Shown: piece after piece, positions 6,927 to 13,808 of the stretch
Layout of the letters: every line of letters begins with the position of its first letter
Position numbering within the stretch: position 1 is the stretch's first letter
Source: Anaerolineae bacterium
GTDB taxonomy: Bacteria; Chloroflexota; Anaerolineae; 4572-78; J111
DNA: 13,808 nt
Direction of reading: 5' to 3'
NCBI GenBank assembly: GCA_020433835.1
Contig: JAGRBY010000131.1
Span: 1-13,808, forward strand
Notes under the pieces: model-generated
What the model was told of the DNA's origin: nothing
The model's input: the letters and a program-made list of their open reading frames with translations, nothing else
The model's database searches: none
Position numbers and translations under genes: made by a program

Positions 6927-7631
6927 TTATTTCGATCGAAGTAAATATCGCCCTCCGGCAATAGTCATAATATATTTAGGGTTAGCCGGATCAATTTCCA
7001 ATTTGTGCCGTAAGCGATGAATATGGACTCTAGCGATAGCCCGGGCATCGGCTTCGGTGGCTTCATATCCGCGTACTATTTTAACCAACTTAATAGAGGT
7101 AATAGCCGTATCCGGCTGGGCCATAAGCGTAGACAAAATATCGAATTCCGTAGGAGTTAAATTTATGGCTTCTCCCGCCCGGGTAACCTGGCGAGAGGCT
7201 TTGTTAATACGCAGATCTCTAACCGTTAAAATTTCCGCGCTGTTATTGAGCGTATTTGACTCCACTCCCTGCTGGGCGATAGCATCAGCCACGCTGGTCA
7301 AAAGTTCCGTCGTATCACAGGGTTTTAAGAGATAATCGTGAGCACCTTGGCGCAGCGCTTCGACAGCCGAATTAACTGTGGCGTTGCCGGTTAAGATAAT
7401 AACGCTGGTTTGTGGCTCATGTTGGCGCAGGTGGCGCATAATATCAAGACCGTCCATATCATCAGCCAGACGTAAATCAACCAGCGCAACATCAAAATGA
7501 TCCTGCGTAATCAAGCCCATTGCTTCTTGTCCATCAGCTGCTTCGATGACCTGATAGCCATCTTCCTGAAGCCGCAGACGTAGAAAGTATCTGAGTGTAT
7601 GCTCGTCCTCGACCACAAGAATTTTATGCAT
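6927..7631 (-). CDS. OmpR-family response regulator (receiver plus winged helix)
   Basis: A DNA-binding response regulator of 234 residues, a normal length for the family. The receiver (1-120) has E8-D9 (ILVVEDE), phospho-acceptor D52 in VALVDLRLADDMDG, T81 in ILTGNA and K103 in YLLKPCD. After a linker, residues 132-232 form a Trans_reg_C winged helix: INLTPTEFDILSTLMAQP is the characteristic first part, ARVHIHRLRHKLE the recognition helix, and YIMTIAGGRYLL the closing hairpin. The loop after D52 carries one extra residue and has Ala where Pro is usual. The gene overlaps the 3' end of kinase gene 7624-9585 by 8 nt, with GAGGA 9 nt before the ATG, so the kinase is its likely partner. Phosphorylation should promote dimerisation on tandem DNA repeats. 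Such repeats lie just downstream at the next promoter, a plausible target. Confidence 0.95.
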   Translation of the reverse strand: MHKILVVEDEHTLRYFLRLRLQEDGYQVIEAADGQEAMGLITQDHFDVALVDLRLADDMDGLDIMRHLRQHEPQTSVIILTGNATVNSAVEALRQGAHDYLLKPCDTTELLTSVADAIAQQGVESNTLNNSAEILTVRDLRINKASRQVTRAGEAINLTPTEFDILSTLMAQPDTAITSIKLVKIVRGYEATEADARAIARVHIHRLRHKLEIDPANPKYIMTIAGGRYLLRSK

Positions 7632-9585
7632 TCTTCTTTATCCTCTGGTTTACAGGCAGCTTTATTACAAAATGCGTGCCTTGATCGGATTGGTTGTTGA
7701 TGGTAATAGTTCCATGATGCGCTTCGATAATTCGGCGGGCAATACTAAGCCCTAAGCCGGTTCCTTTTGTTTTGGTCGTAAAAAAGGGTTCGAAAATTTT
7801 TGGTTGTAGCTCGGCGGGGATACCTGGCCCAGAATCGGCAATAGAAATAAAAATTTCTTGATCCGATAGCGGCGCACGTGAGCCTGTCAACGCAATTTTG
7901 CCGCCATTGGCCATCGCCTGGATGGCGTTGAGAACCAAGTTGTTGAAAACCTGTTCCAAACGTTGGTTATCAATCTCAACAATCGGCAGATCGTCATCAA
8001 AGGTACAGGTGATTTCTATATGTTTGGCAGTAGCCTGCACTTGGCTGCGCTGCACAACGTTCTTGATAATGCCCGAGATCGATTCAGGCGAGAAGTTAAG
8101 CTGCAATGGACGCGCTACAAAAAGAATATCTTCCAAAATGTGGTTTACCCGCTGGATCTCCCCTTGGATCAAGGCTGCACCTTCCGCCTCAACCGAGTCA
8201 TCGGCGAAATTGCGGGTTAGATAGTCAACACCGGCGGCAATACCGGCGATAGGGTTGCGAATTTCATGCGCCACCACCGCCGACATCTCGCCTAAAGCGG
8301 CCAACCGATCTAAGCGCCGTCGTTCTGCCTCTAACGTTTTTATCTCGCTCAGATCCTCAATTACGCTCACCACACCTGCCGCTGCCAGTTGATTTTCTTC
8401 CACAAGCGGGGCCGTACTAATCGAAATAGGCAGGTGGTGCCCATCACAATGTTGAAGTGAGATTTCCTGACGCGGTTGCGCTGCGCCGCTTTGGCGGGTT
8501 GCCTCGATAATGTCGATGAATTTGTCGGCCTGTTTCATCGTGGCGTGCAGAGGTCGGTTTAGAATTTCGTCCGGCGCATAGCCAAGCATACTGGCTGCTG
8601 CCGGGTTAAAAACGGTTACTCGATTGTATTTATCAACAGCAATGAGGCCGTTGGTCATATTTTGGATGATATCTTCATTAAAAGAGCGCAGCGTTTCCGT
8701 TTGTTGAAAGAGCTGTACGTTTTCGATAATCATCGTTAATTGACCGGCCAACACCGACAGCAGGTCTAAGCTGATCTGGCCAAAGGGGCCGGTTTGATTA
8801 TTATCGCCGGTCTCAGCCGTTAGGATGCCGGCCAAGTTGCCCTTGATCATCAACGGTAGGGCGGCTCCTACAATATTAGGAGAGCCGCTGTGCTCCTTAA
8901 GTAACTCGCCGTTGGTTGTTACCCAAACCGGCTGGTCTGTTTGCAGCACACGCTCAATAGCTCCACTCGGCAACCGCGAGCCTTCTTCAGTCTCATAGAC
9001 CACCGCCGCTTCTTCAAGGCATTTCATCTGCACCTTGCCATTGGCCCTGGGATTAGACCGATACTGTTGCCACGACATTCTTTGCGCACCGATCGCTTTG
9101 GCTGAAATATCAAGCACCTGCTTGGCCAGAGAAACCTCACCACCTGAAATCTGCAACATTTGGTTGATCTCCAACAGGGGCAGCAGCGTTTGCAGTCGTA
9201 AGCTGTCGCGCAGCAGGGCCCGTCGCCGCAGATTTTCTTTGATGGTGCCAATTAAATCTTCCGGCTCAAAAGGCTTCATTAAAAAGCCTTGGGCACCTAG
9301 CCGGATAGCTTCAATGGCATCTTCCATCGTGCCGTAGCCGGTAATCAACACCACTGTAATGTGCGGATCGATCTCCTTCGCAATTTTAAGGAGCTTCAGC
9401 CCGTCGATTTTTGGCATTTTAATGTCGGTCAGCAGTAAATCGAACGTTTCCTGCCGCAACAGAGCCGGAACCAGAGCACTTTCTGTTCTGCCTGAAACGT
9501 TAAATCCCTCTCTTTCCAGAATGCGGGTGCAGGAGCGAACAACGCCTTTTTCGTCATCTACAATTAAAATTCTCTCGTTCGCCAT
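7624..9585 (-). CDS. Soluble hybrid sensor kinase, REC-GAF-PAS-HisKA-HATPase
   Basis: A 653-residue cytoplasmic histidine kinase. Residues 1-120 are an intact receiver (D10-D11, phospho-acceptor D54 in LLTDIKMP, T82, K104 in LMKPFEPEDL). A GAF domain spans about 133-295 and a PAS domain about 303-420 (GLIAVDKYNRVTVFNPAA). The kinase core has an H-box with H440 (VVAHEIRNPIAG), an N-box around 548-557 (NNLVLNAIQA), a G1 box DSGPGIP at 584-590, an F box FEPFFTTK and a G2 box GTGLGLS at 608-614. The core resembles NtrB/AtoS-type kinases. The receiver is N-terminal rather than C-terminal, so it is probably an input that modulates the kinase. No membrane segment is present. GAGGA lies 7 nt before the ATG. 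The gene starts 31 nt after the three-GAF kinase gene and overlaps the OmpR-type regulator gene by 8 nt, indicating a co-translated pair. Confidence 0.95.
   Translation of the reverse strand: MANERILIVDDEKGVVRSCTRILEREGFNVSGRTESALVPALLRQETFDLLLTDIKMPKIDGLKLLKIAKEIDPHITVVLITGYGTMEDAIEAIRLGAQGFLMKPFEPEDLIGTIKENLRRRALLRDSLRLQTLLPLLEINQMLQISGGEVSLAKQVLDISAKAIGAQRMSWQQYRSNPRANGKVQMKCLEEAAVVYETEEGSRLPSGAIERVLQTDQPVWVTTNGELLKEHSGSPNIVGAALPLMIKGNLAGILTAETGDNNQTGPFGQISLDLLSVLAGQLTMIIENVQLFQQTETLRSFNEDIIQNMTNGLIAVDKYNRVTVFNPAAASMLGYAPDEILNRPLHATMKQADKFIDIIEATRQSGAAQPRQEISLQHCDGHHLPISISTAPLVEENQLAAAGVVSVIEDLSEIKTLEAERRRLDRLAALGEMSAVVAHEIRNPIAGIAAGVDYLTRNFADDSVEAEGAALIQGEIQRVNHILEDILFVARPLQLNFSPESISGIIKNVVQRSQVQATAKHIEITCTFDDDLPIVEIDNQRLEQVFNNLVLNAIQAMANGGKIALTGSRAPLSDQEIFISIADSGPGIPAELQPKIFEPFFTTKTKGTGLGLSIARRIIEAHHGTITINNQSDQGTHFVIKLPVNQRIKKNA
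7641..7645 (-). promoter_or_regulatory. Shine-Dalgarno GAGGA for the OmpR-type regulator
   Basis: GAGGA lies 9 nt before the ATG at 7631, inside the 3' end of the kinase coding sequence. It supports that start and coupled expression of kinase and regulator. Confidence 0.65.
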
Positions 9586-9592
9586 GAGATGA

Positions 9593-9597
9593 TCCTC
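9593..9597 (-). promoter_or_regulatory. Shine-Dalgarno GAGGA for the REC-GAF-PAS kinase
   Basis: GAGGA lies 7 nt before the ATG at 9585, in the 31-nt gap after the preceding kinase gene. Confidence 0.7.
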
Positions 9598-9608
9598 GTT
9601 GTCAGAAT

Positions 9609-9626
9609 CGAACTATTCAGAGTTCG
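9609..9626. repeat. Short inverted repeat over the stop codon of the three-GAF kinase gene
   Basis: CGAACT (9609-9614) and AGTTCG (9621-9626) form a perfect 6-bp stem with a 6-nt loop that contains the TGA stop (9617-9619). No T-run follows in the direction of transcription, so it does not look like an intrinsic terminator. It may affect coupling or mRNA stability, or be chance. Confidence 0.3.
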
Positions 9627-12403
9627 TGTGTTTCGAATTTTAGGTTGACTGGCTTAACCCCAACGAGTTCATTCGTAGGGGGTGTCGTGGGTCCGCAAAC
9701 GACCGGCAGTGTTACAACAAAAGTTGATCCTTGGTCTGCATAACTGTCGACCTCAATTGTGCCGCCATGTTTTTCGATAATTTTATAGCTAATCGATAGA
9801 CCTAAGCCGGTTCCTTCACCAACTTCTTTTGTTGTAAAAAACGGATCAAAGATTTTATCCTTGTGTTCCGCACTAATGCCTCGTCCGGTGTCGCTAATAG
9901 TACAGATGACAACGGAGTCGTGGTCGGGTTGCGGTGTGTCGATGCTTTGATAGGTGGTTGTAATGGTCAAGATAGCGGGTCGATTGTTGTCAAGCATAGC
10001 TTGAATAGCATTATTAAGCAGATTGACCATAACCTGTTTAATTTGGTTATGATCAAGCATGATTTCCGGTAATTGAGACAATGATTTCTCAAGCACAATT
10101 TTCTGGCTAATTGTTTTCGTGTAGACAAGGTTTATCGCTTCTTCGATAAGTTGATTAAAGTCGATAGGCAGAAGTTTTGGCGGCTCGGCTCGAGCAAAGT
10201 TGAGCAGGTTACGCACAATATCCCGCGCGCGGCGCGACTCATCGTAGATCATCTGTAAGTCTTCGGTGATGTCGTCATGAACGGGCAGGAGGGTAGGGAG
10301 CGTATCTTGCAGCAGGCCGGTCAAGCCGATAATCGTTGTCAATGGATTGTTGATTTCGTGGGCTACCCCGGCTGCTAACTCGCCGACTGCCGCCAATTTA
10401 GCACTTTGCACCAACTGGTACTGGGTTTCGGCTAAACTTCTGATGGTTTGGCGCTGCTTTTCATACAGTTGCGCATTCTCGATGGCTGTCGCCGCTGGTG
10501 CGGCTAGAGCCTGCAAAAGCACAAGGTCTTCGTGGTTAAACGTGCCCTGGCGCTTGTTCATCACTTCTAAGGCCCCAATAGTATACCCTTTGGTCATCAA
10601 AGGCACACACAGAATCGATTTTGTGGTGAAGCCGCTGTGTTTGTCGATATCGGCAAAAAAGCGTTTGTCGGCTTGCACATCGGGCACAATGACCGGTTCG
10701 CCATGGCTAACCACCCAACCGGCGATGCCCTGACCATAGGGCATTCTCACGCTAATGGTGGCCTCGGCCCCTTCACCCGATGCAGCCGCAAACCATATCT
10801 CTTCGGTTGTGTCATCGCGCAGCGCCACCGATGCGGCAGCGACTTCCATAAGGCGAGTCGTTTCATCGGTGATGAGGGTGAGCGTTTCTGCTAAATTAAG
10901 GGTTGATGTAACCGCCTGGCCAATCTCGTTGAGCGATTTCAACTCCTGGACCCGCTGGTTGATTTCATCGTAAAGGCGGGCGTTTTCAATAGCGATGGCT
11001 AACTGATCGGCCAGCGTTTCAAGGGCATCGACATGATATTTATTGAAAGCCTCAAGTTGGGCGCTCTGTAAATCTAAAACGCCGATAGTTTTTATGCCCA
11101 GCGTAATCGGCACGCACACTTGAGAGCGTATTTCTCGGGTGGCCTCGGTTGGTACATAGCGCGGATCGCGGGTAACATCGTTGGCAACCACCGTTTTGTT
11201 GGTGGCAATGGCCCAGCCGATTAAGCCTTGTTTTAGTTCGTGGGTGATAACCAGCGGATGCTCATCCGGTAGGTAGTAGCGCGGTCTGTCGAGGGCATCG
11301 CGGGCTTTCAGCTCGACGGTGTTGGTGTGCTGGTTGTAGAGATGGATAGCCACGCTGTAGCAGGCCAAACTGCGCCGAATGGCCTGAACCACGGTTCTCA
11401 GCATGACATCCAAATTAAGAATGGAGGTTGCGGCCTGGCTCACCTGGTTGATGAGAGACAACTGCATCGAGCGCTGGGTCTGATTCTTAAACAGCATTGC
11501 GTTTTCGATAGCCAAGCCAATTTGGGTGGTCGCCGCCTTTAACAACGGCAGATCATCATTGCTGAAATGGCCAACAGTGCGATGGCCGATGAGATAGACG
11601 CCCTGCGCTGTAACCCGGTTGACCTGAATGGGCAAAACAGCCACACAGTGAGCGTGGTCGGGCAAATAGGGTGCGCGGAACCAACGCGGATCTTTTTGGG
11701 TATTGGTCACCACTACGGCTTCATCGTGTTGCAGGGTCCACCCTTCGAGACCATTTTGCAGCAGCCGCCGGGCAAAACGCCGCCCGGCCGGGCCAATCAG
11801 CTCTTCGCGACCTGGTTCGGTCGAGCGGTAATAAATAATTTCATCTTCTTCTTGAACAAGCAGCGCGGCAAACTGCGCCCCTAGATAAGGCGTTAATGCC
11901 AAAACCCGTTCGAATAAATCGTTAATATCCAGATGGCCACTTAAGAATTGGGTGATACCAAAGAGTAAGGCCAAATGCTCGGTGTTGGTCGATGCGATAT
12001 TGAAATCGGGTGTGCGGGGCGGAATATAATCGGCCAGGCGATCGACCAAATCCTGCGGGTCTTGCGGATGATAAAGTAGAAAAACGTGCCGCGCTTGTAG
12101 CCAGGGCGGCAGTTGAAGCCCTTTGTGGGCCGATAACACTAAAATTGTAGGGGCTTTAATAAATTTGCTCGATCGAGGCTGCTGCGCAGTAAAAGCATCG
12201 AGCAAAAGAATATCGGTTTTAGAAAGATGAGGCAGGGCGTCGTCGGGGTGCTTAAATAGGCTAGGCTGGTATCCCCGCTCCTTAAGAATCTGATACAAAG
12301 GCTGCATAAGCTGCTGTTCGCCTTCGACCAGAGCGATACGGATTGGCTTGATAATGCGGTTAGGCGATGTCAGGTTAGGGTTTAGGCTTGAGTCTGTTTG
12401 CAT
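9617..12403 (-). CDS. Soluble histidine kinase with degenerate receiver and three GAF domains
   Basis: A 928-residue cytoplasmic kinase. Residues 20-127 resemble a receiver but are degenerate: the acidic pair is reduced to VEGE, D69 is kept (ILLLDA), the Thr position is Ser (LVLSAHKG), and the K-P motif reads LLYHPQD, without the lysine. GAF domains span about 143-305, 318-478 and 488-648. The kinase core starts near 655 with an H-box containing H682 (GVAHEINNPLTT), an N-box around 794-801 (NLLNNAIQ), a G1 box DTGRGIS at 838-844, an F box FDPFFTTKE and a G2 box GEGTGLGLS at 862-870. The last 28 residues form a non-conserved tail. There is no transmembrane segment. The gene has a promoter at 12454-12482 but no clear Shine-Dalgarno before the ATG at 12403. 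It lies 31 nt upstream of the second kinase gene. Three GAFs with a C-terminal kinase suggest integration of several soluble signals; the ligands and the partner regulator are unknown. Confidence 0.94.
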   Translation of the reverse strand: MQTDSSLNPNLTSPNRIIKPIRIALVEGEQQLMQPLYQILKERGYQPSLFKHPDDALPHLSKTDILLLDAFTAQQPRSSKFIKAPTILVLSAHKGLQLPPWLQARHVFLLYHPQDPQDLVDRLADYIPPRTPDFNIASTNTEHLALLFGITQFLSGHLDINDLFERVLALTPYLGAQFAALLVQEEDEIIYYRSTEPGREELIGPAGRRFARRLLQNGLEGWTLQHDEAVVVTNTQKDPRWFRAPYLPDHAHCVAVLPIQVNRVTAQGVYLIGHRTVGHFSNDDLPLLKAATTQIGLAIENAMLFKNQTQRSMQLSLINQVSQAATSILNLDVMLRTVVQAIRRSLACYSVAIHLYNQHTNTVELKARDALDRPRYYLPDEHPLVITHELKQGLIGWAIATNKTVVANDVTRDPRYVPTEATREIRSQVCVPITLGIKTIGVLDLQSAQLEAFNKYHVDALETLADQLAIAIENARLYDEINQRVQELKSLNEIGQAVTSTLNLAETLTLITDETTRLMEVAAASVALRDDTTEEIWFAAASGEGAEATISVRMPYGQGIAGWVVSHGEPVIVPDVQADKRFFADIDKHSGFTTKSILCVPLMTKGYTIGALEVMNKRQGTFNHEDLVLLQALAAPAATAIENAQLYEKQRQTIRSLAETQYQLVQSAKLAAVGELAAGVAHEINNPLTTIIGLTGLLQDTLPTLLPVHDDITEDLQMIYDESRRARDIVRNLLNFARAEPPKLLPIDFNQLIEEAINLVYTKTISQKIVLEKSLSQLPEIMLDHNQIKQVMVNLLNNAIQAMLDNNRPAILTITTTYQSIDTPQPDHDSVVICTISDTGRGISAEHKDKIFDPFFTTKEVGEGTGLGLSISYKIIEKHGGTIEVDSYADQGSTFVVTLPVVCGPTTPPTNELVGVKPVNLKFETHEL

Positions 12404-12453
12404 TATTCTATCGACTAATAAGGTGCTGAACCGATAAACTTAAGGTCCAGTCC

Positions 12454-12482
12454 AGTATAGCATGATTGATAAAGACAGGCAA
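12454..12482 (-). promoter_or_regulatory. Putative sigma70-type promoter of the three-GAF kinase gene
   Basis: On the minus strand, TTGCCT (12477-12482) and TATACT (12454-12459) are separated by exactly 17 nt. They match -35 at 4 of 6 and -10 at 5 of 6. Transcription would start near 12447, leaving a leader of about 45 nt. GTCCA is repeated in tandem at 12445-12455, across the start site. Confidence 0.6.
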
Positions 12483-12506
12483 CAGGATTTTCTAACTAAT
12501 CTTTTC

Positions 12507-12523
12507 CTATTGTTGACTATTGT
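12507..12523. repeat. Direct repeat CTATTGT upstream of the kinase promoter
   Basis: On the plus strand, CTATTGT occurs at 12507-12513 and 12517-12523, 10 bp apart, about one helical turn. It lies roughly 60-76 nt upstream of the predicted start site, a place where activators often bind. It differs from the GTTACAA element. A chance occurrence in AT-rich sequence is possible. Confidence 0.3.
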
Positions 12524-12538
12524 GGGCAGATTTTCAAG

Positions 12539-13808
12539 TTATGGTGACTGTAATGGATACCGTTTTCGGGCATAAGTGACCAAATACAGTGCCCAGCTAG
12601 CGCCCATGACCAGGCAAATCCCGGCCAATACAAATGAAATACGGTGCACCGTATACCCTAATGTGTCTTTAGCCCAACCACCCCAAAATGTTGAGGCAGA
12701 AGCTGCCAGCGTAGTCATCGCCAGGTCAAACGCAAAGATTCGCCCCAGGAATTTGTCGGGGACACGCATTTGGATCAGCGATGATGAATAAACCCAATTG
12801 ATACCGGTGCCGATGGTGCGAATAAATGTAGCAACCAATACAATAGCCAGAGTAGGTGCCCAGCCTAACAACAGACACCCAATGCCCATAGCCCCATAAG
12901 CTATCAAAATGGCGTAGTACATAGGCCAGACGCTATCTTTAGAAAAACGCTGCGCCACAATTGGCCCTAGCCCCGTGCCCAACCCAACTACAAAATAGAT
13001 GAGACCCAGCGTAGCTGAACTGTTGCCGGCCAGTGGGAAATAATCTTCGGCAAACGCCACCTGAATAATTTCGATAGCACCAAAGGCAATAGCGCTCGAT
13101 GCTTTGAGCAGCGTTATCGCCAATATTTCAGGCTGCTGCCGCAGATAAGTGATCCCCTCAATAAAATCTTGCCATCCGGCTGCGGTTGATGCTGTGGCTT
13201 CATCCTCCCCAATTTTAGCTGGAAAAGCTATGCGGGTGATAAGATAGGCCGATATGAGATAGGTAGCGGCATCGATGATGAATGCGCTTGTAATTCCAAA
13301 CAAGGCCGTAACCAACCCCCCGGTCGCGGCCCCTAAGGCCAGCATAGAACTCCAGGTGGCCCCGGAGAGCGCGTTGGCCGTAATCAGATCGCGGCGGGTG
13401 ACCAGGCCGGGCAGTACGGCAGAACGAGCCGGCTCGAAGAAGGAGCTAATACTGAGCTGCAAAGTTGTGAGAACATAAATCAGCCAAATATCGCTCTCAG
13501 AACGGATAAAAAGAAACCCCAACACCACTCCGGCCCGTAGAAGATCACTGATAATAAGAATTTTGCGGCGATCAAAACGGTCGGCCAGAACCCCGGCTAT
13601 CGGCCCCAATACAAAGGGCGGCAGTAGACGAGCCAAAAACAATCCTCCAATGGCCAGCCCGCCGGAGCCGGAGAGATCGGCCACCAATGAGGCCGAAGCG
13701 ATAAGGTTGAACCAATCGCCCAGCAGACTAATAACCTGGCTAAACCATAAATAACGAAAATCACGGTTGTCTTTGACCAGATTAATGAAGTGGTCGATGA
13801 GCGGATTA
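12539..13808 (-). CDS. MFS exporter-like transporter, N-terminus beyond the window
   Basis: The frame is open from the window edge to a TAA at 12539, giving 422 residues. It contains no ATG near the edge; a TTG at 13687 lies inside the first membrane helix and is not the start. The visible N-terminus (RDFRYLWFSQVISLLGDWF) matches the usual opening of the MFS_3/EntS-like family, so probably only a few to about 20 residues are missing. Motif A is GVLADRFDRRK at about residues 72-82 of the visible part. Many hydrophobic helices follow, consistent with the 12-helix MFS fold. Such proteins are inner-membrane, proton-driven exporters of drugs, siderophores or other small molecules; the substrate cannot be read here. 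The end, YARKRYPLQSP, is a short cytoplasmic tail. The next gene starts 135 bp downstream behind its own promoter, with no terminator between, so co-expression with the kinases is possible but unproven. Confidence 0.92.
   Translation of the reverse strand, partial: NPLIDHFINLVKDNRDFRYLWFSQVISLLGDWFNLIASASLVADLSGSGGLAIGGLFLARLLPPFVLGPIAGVLADRFDRRKILIISDLLRAGVVLGFLFIRSESDIWLIYVLTTLQLSISSFFEPARSAVLPGLVTRRDLITANALSGATWSSMLALGAATGGLVTALFGITSAFIIDAATYLISAYLITRIAFPAKIGEDEATASTAAGWQDFIEGITYLRQQPEILAITLLKASSAIAFGAIEIIQVAFAEDYFPLAGNSSATLGLIYFVVGLGTGLGPIVAQRFSKDSVWPMYYAILIAYGAMGIGCLLLGWAPTLAIVLVATFIRTIGTGINWVYSSSLIQMRVPDKFLGRIFAFDLAMTTLAASASTFWGGWAKDTLGYTVHRISFVLAGICLVMGASWALYLVTYARKRYPLQSP

Noticed and set aside
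11567..11884. Plus-strand open frame of 105 codons
   Set aside because: It is antisense to the first GAF domain of the three-GAF kinase, with no family resemblance.
12404..12538. Small RNA or riboswitch in the gap before the three-GAF kinase gene
   Set aside because: Only a promoter and short repeats are visible; no stable extended stem or known motif was recognised.
13685..13687. TTG as the start of the MFS gene
   Set aside because: The frame stays open upstream to the window edge and encodes the conserved family opening and first membrane helix.

Overview
The window is one co-directional block: every gene I can support lies on the minus strand, so transcription runs from high to low coordinates. 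It looks like a moderate-GC member of the Chloroflexota (Anaerolineae/Caldilineae-like). That is an inference from protein style: long soluble proteins built of tandem GAF domains that share motifs such as RIALDVGE and SEMALP, mixed with DivK-like stand-alone receivers. There is no direct taxonomic marker (no rRNA, no tRNA).

Layout in order of transcription. (1) An MFS exporter-like transporter (12539-13808), cut at its N-terminus by the window edge. (2) After a good sigma70-type promoter (12454-12482), a soluble histidine kinase with a degenerate receiver, three GAF domains and a HisKA/HATPase core (9617-12403). (3) A second soluble kinase, REC-GAF-PAS-HisKA-HATPase (7624-9585), overlapping by 8 nt (4) an OmpR-type response regulator with a winged helix (6927-7631). 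(5) A 107-bp gap holding a second promoter, whose -35 box is overlapped by 11-bp-spaced GTTACAA repeats. (6) Three consecutive stand-alone receivers (6388-6819, 5985-6365, 5530-5988). (7) A 111-bp leader with two inverted repeats. (8) A 1507-residue protein of eight GAF domains without output domain (895-5418). (9) A tandem-PAS protein (1-889) running off the window.

How they may work together: kinase 7624-9585 and the OmpR-type regulator are the obvious cognate pair. That regulator may bind the repeats at the promoter of the receiver/GAF/PAS operon. The stand-alone receivers would then be phosphorylated by one of the two kinases, or by a kinase off the window. The cluster encodes about 12 GAF domains, 3 PAS domains, 5 apparently functional receivers, 1 degenerate receiver and 2 kinase cores, yet only one visible DNA-binding output. 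No transmembrane segments are evident in the signalling proteins, so sensing appears cytoplasmic. Whether the MFS gene belongs to the circuit is unknown.

No stretch over 300 bases lacks a gene; the largest gaps are 135, 111 and 107 bp. I see no tRNA, rRNA, CRISPR array, insertion sequence or convincing intrinsic terminator. The proteins belong to recognisable families; what may be undescribed is the combination.
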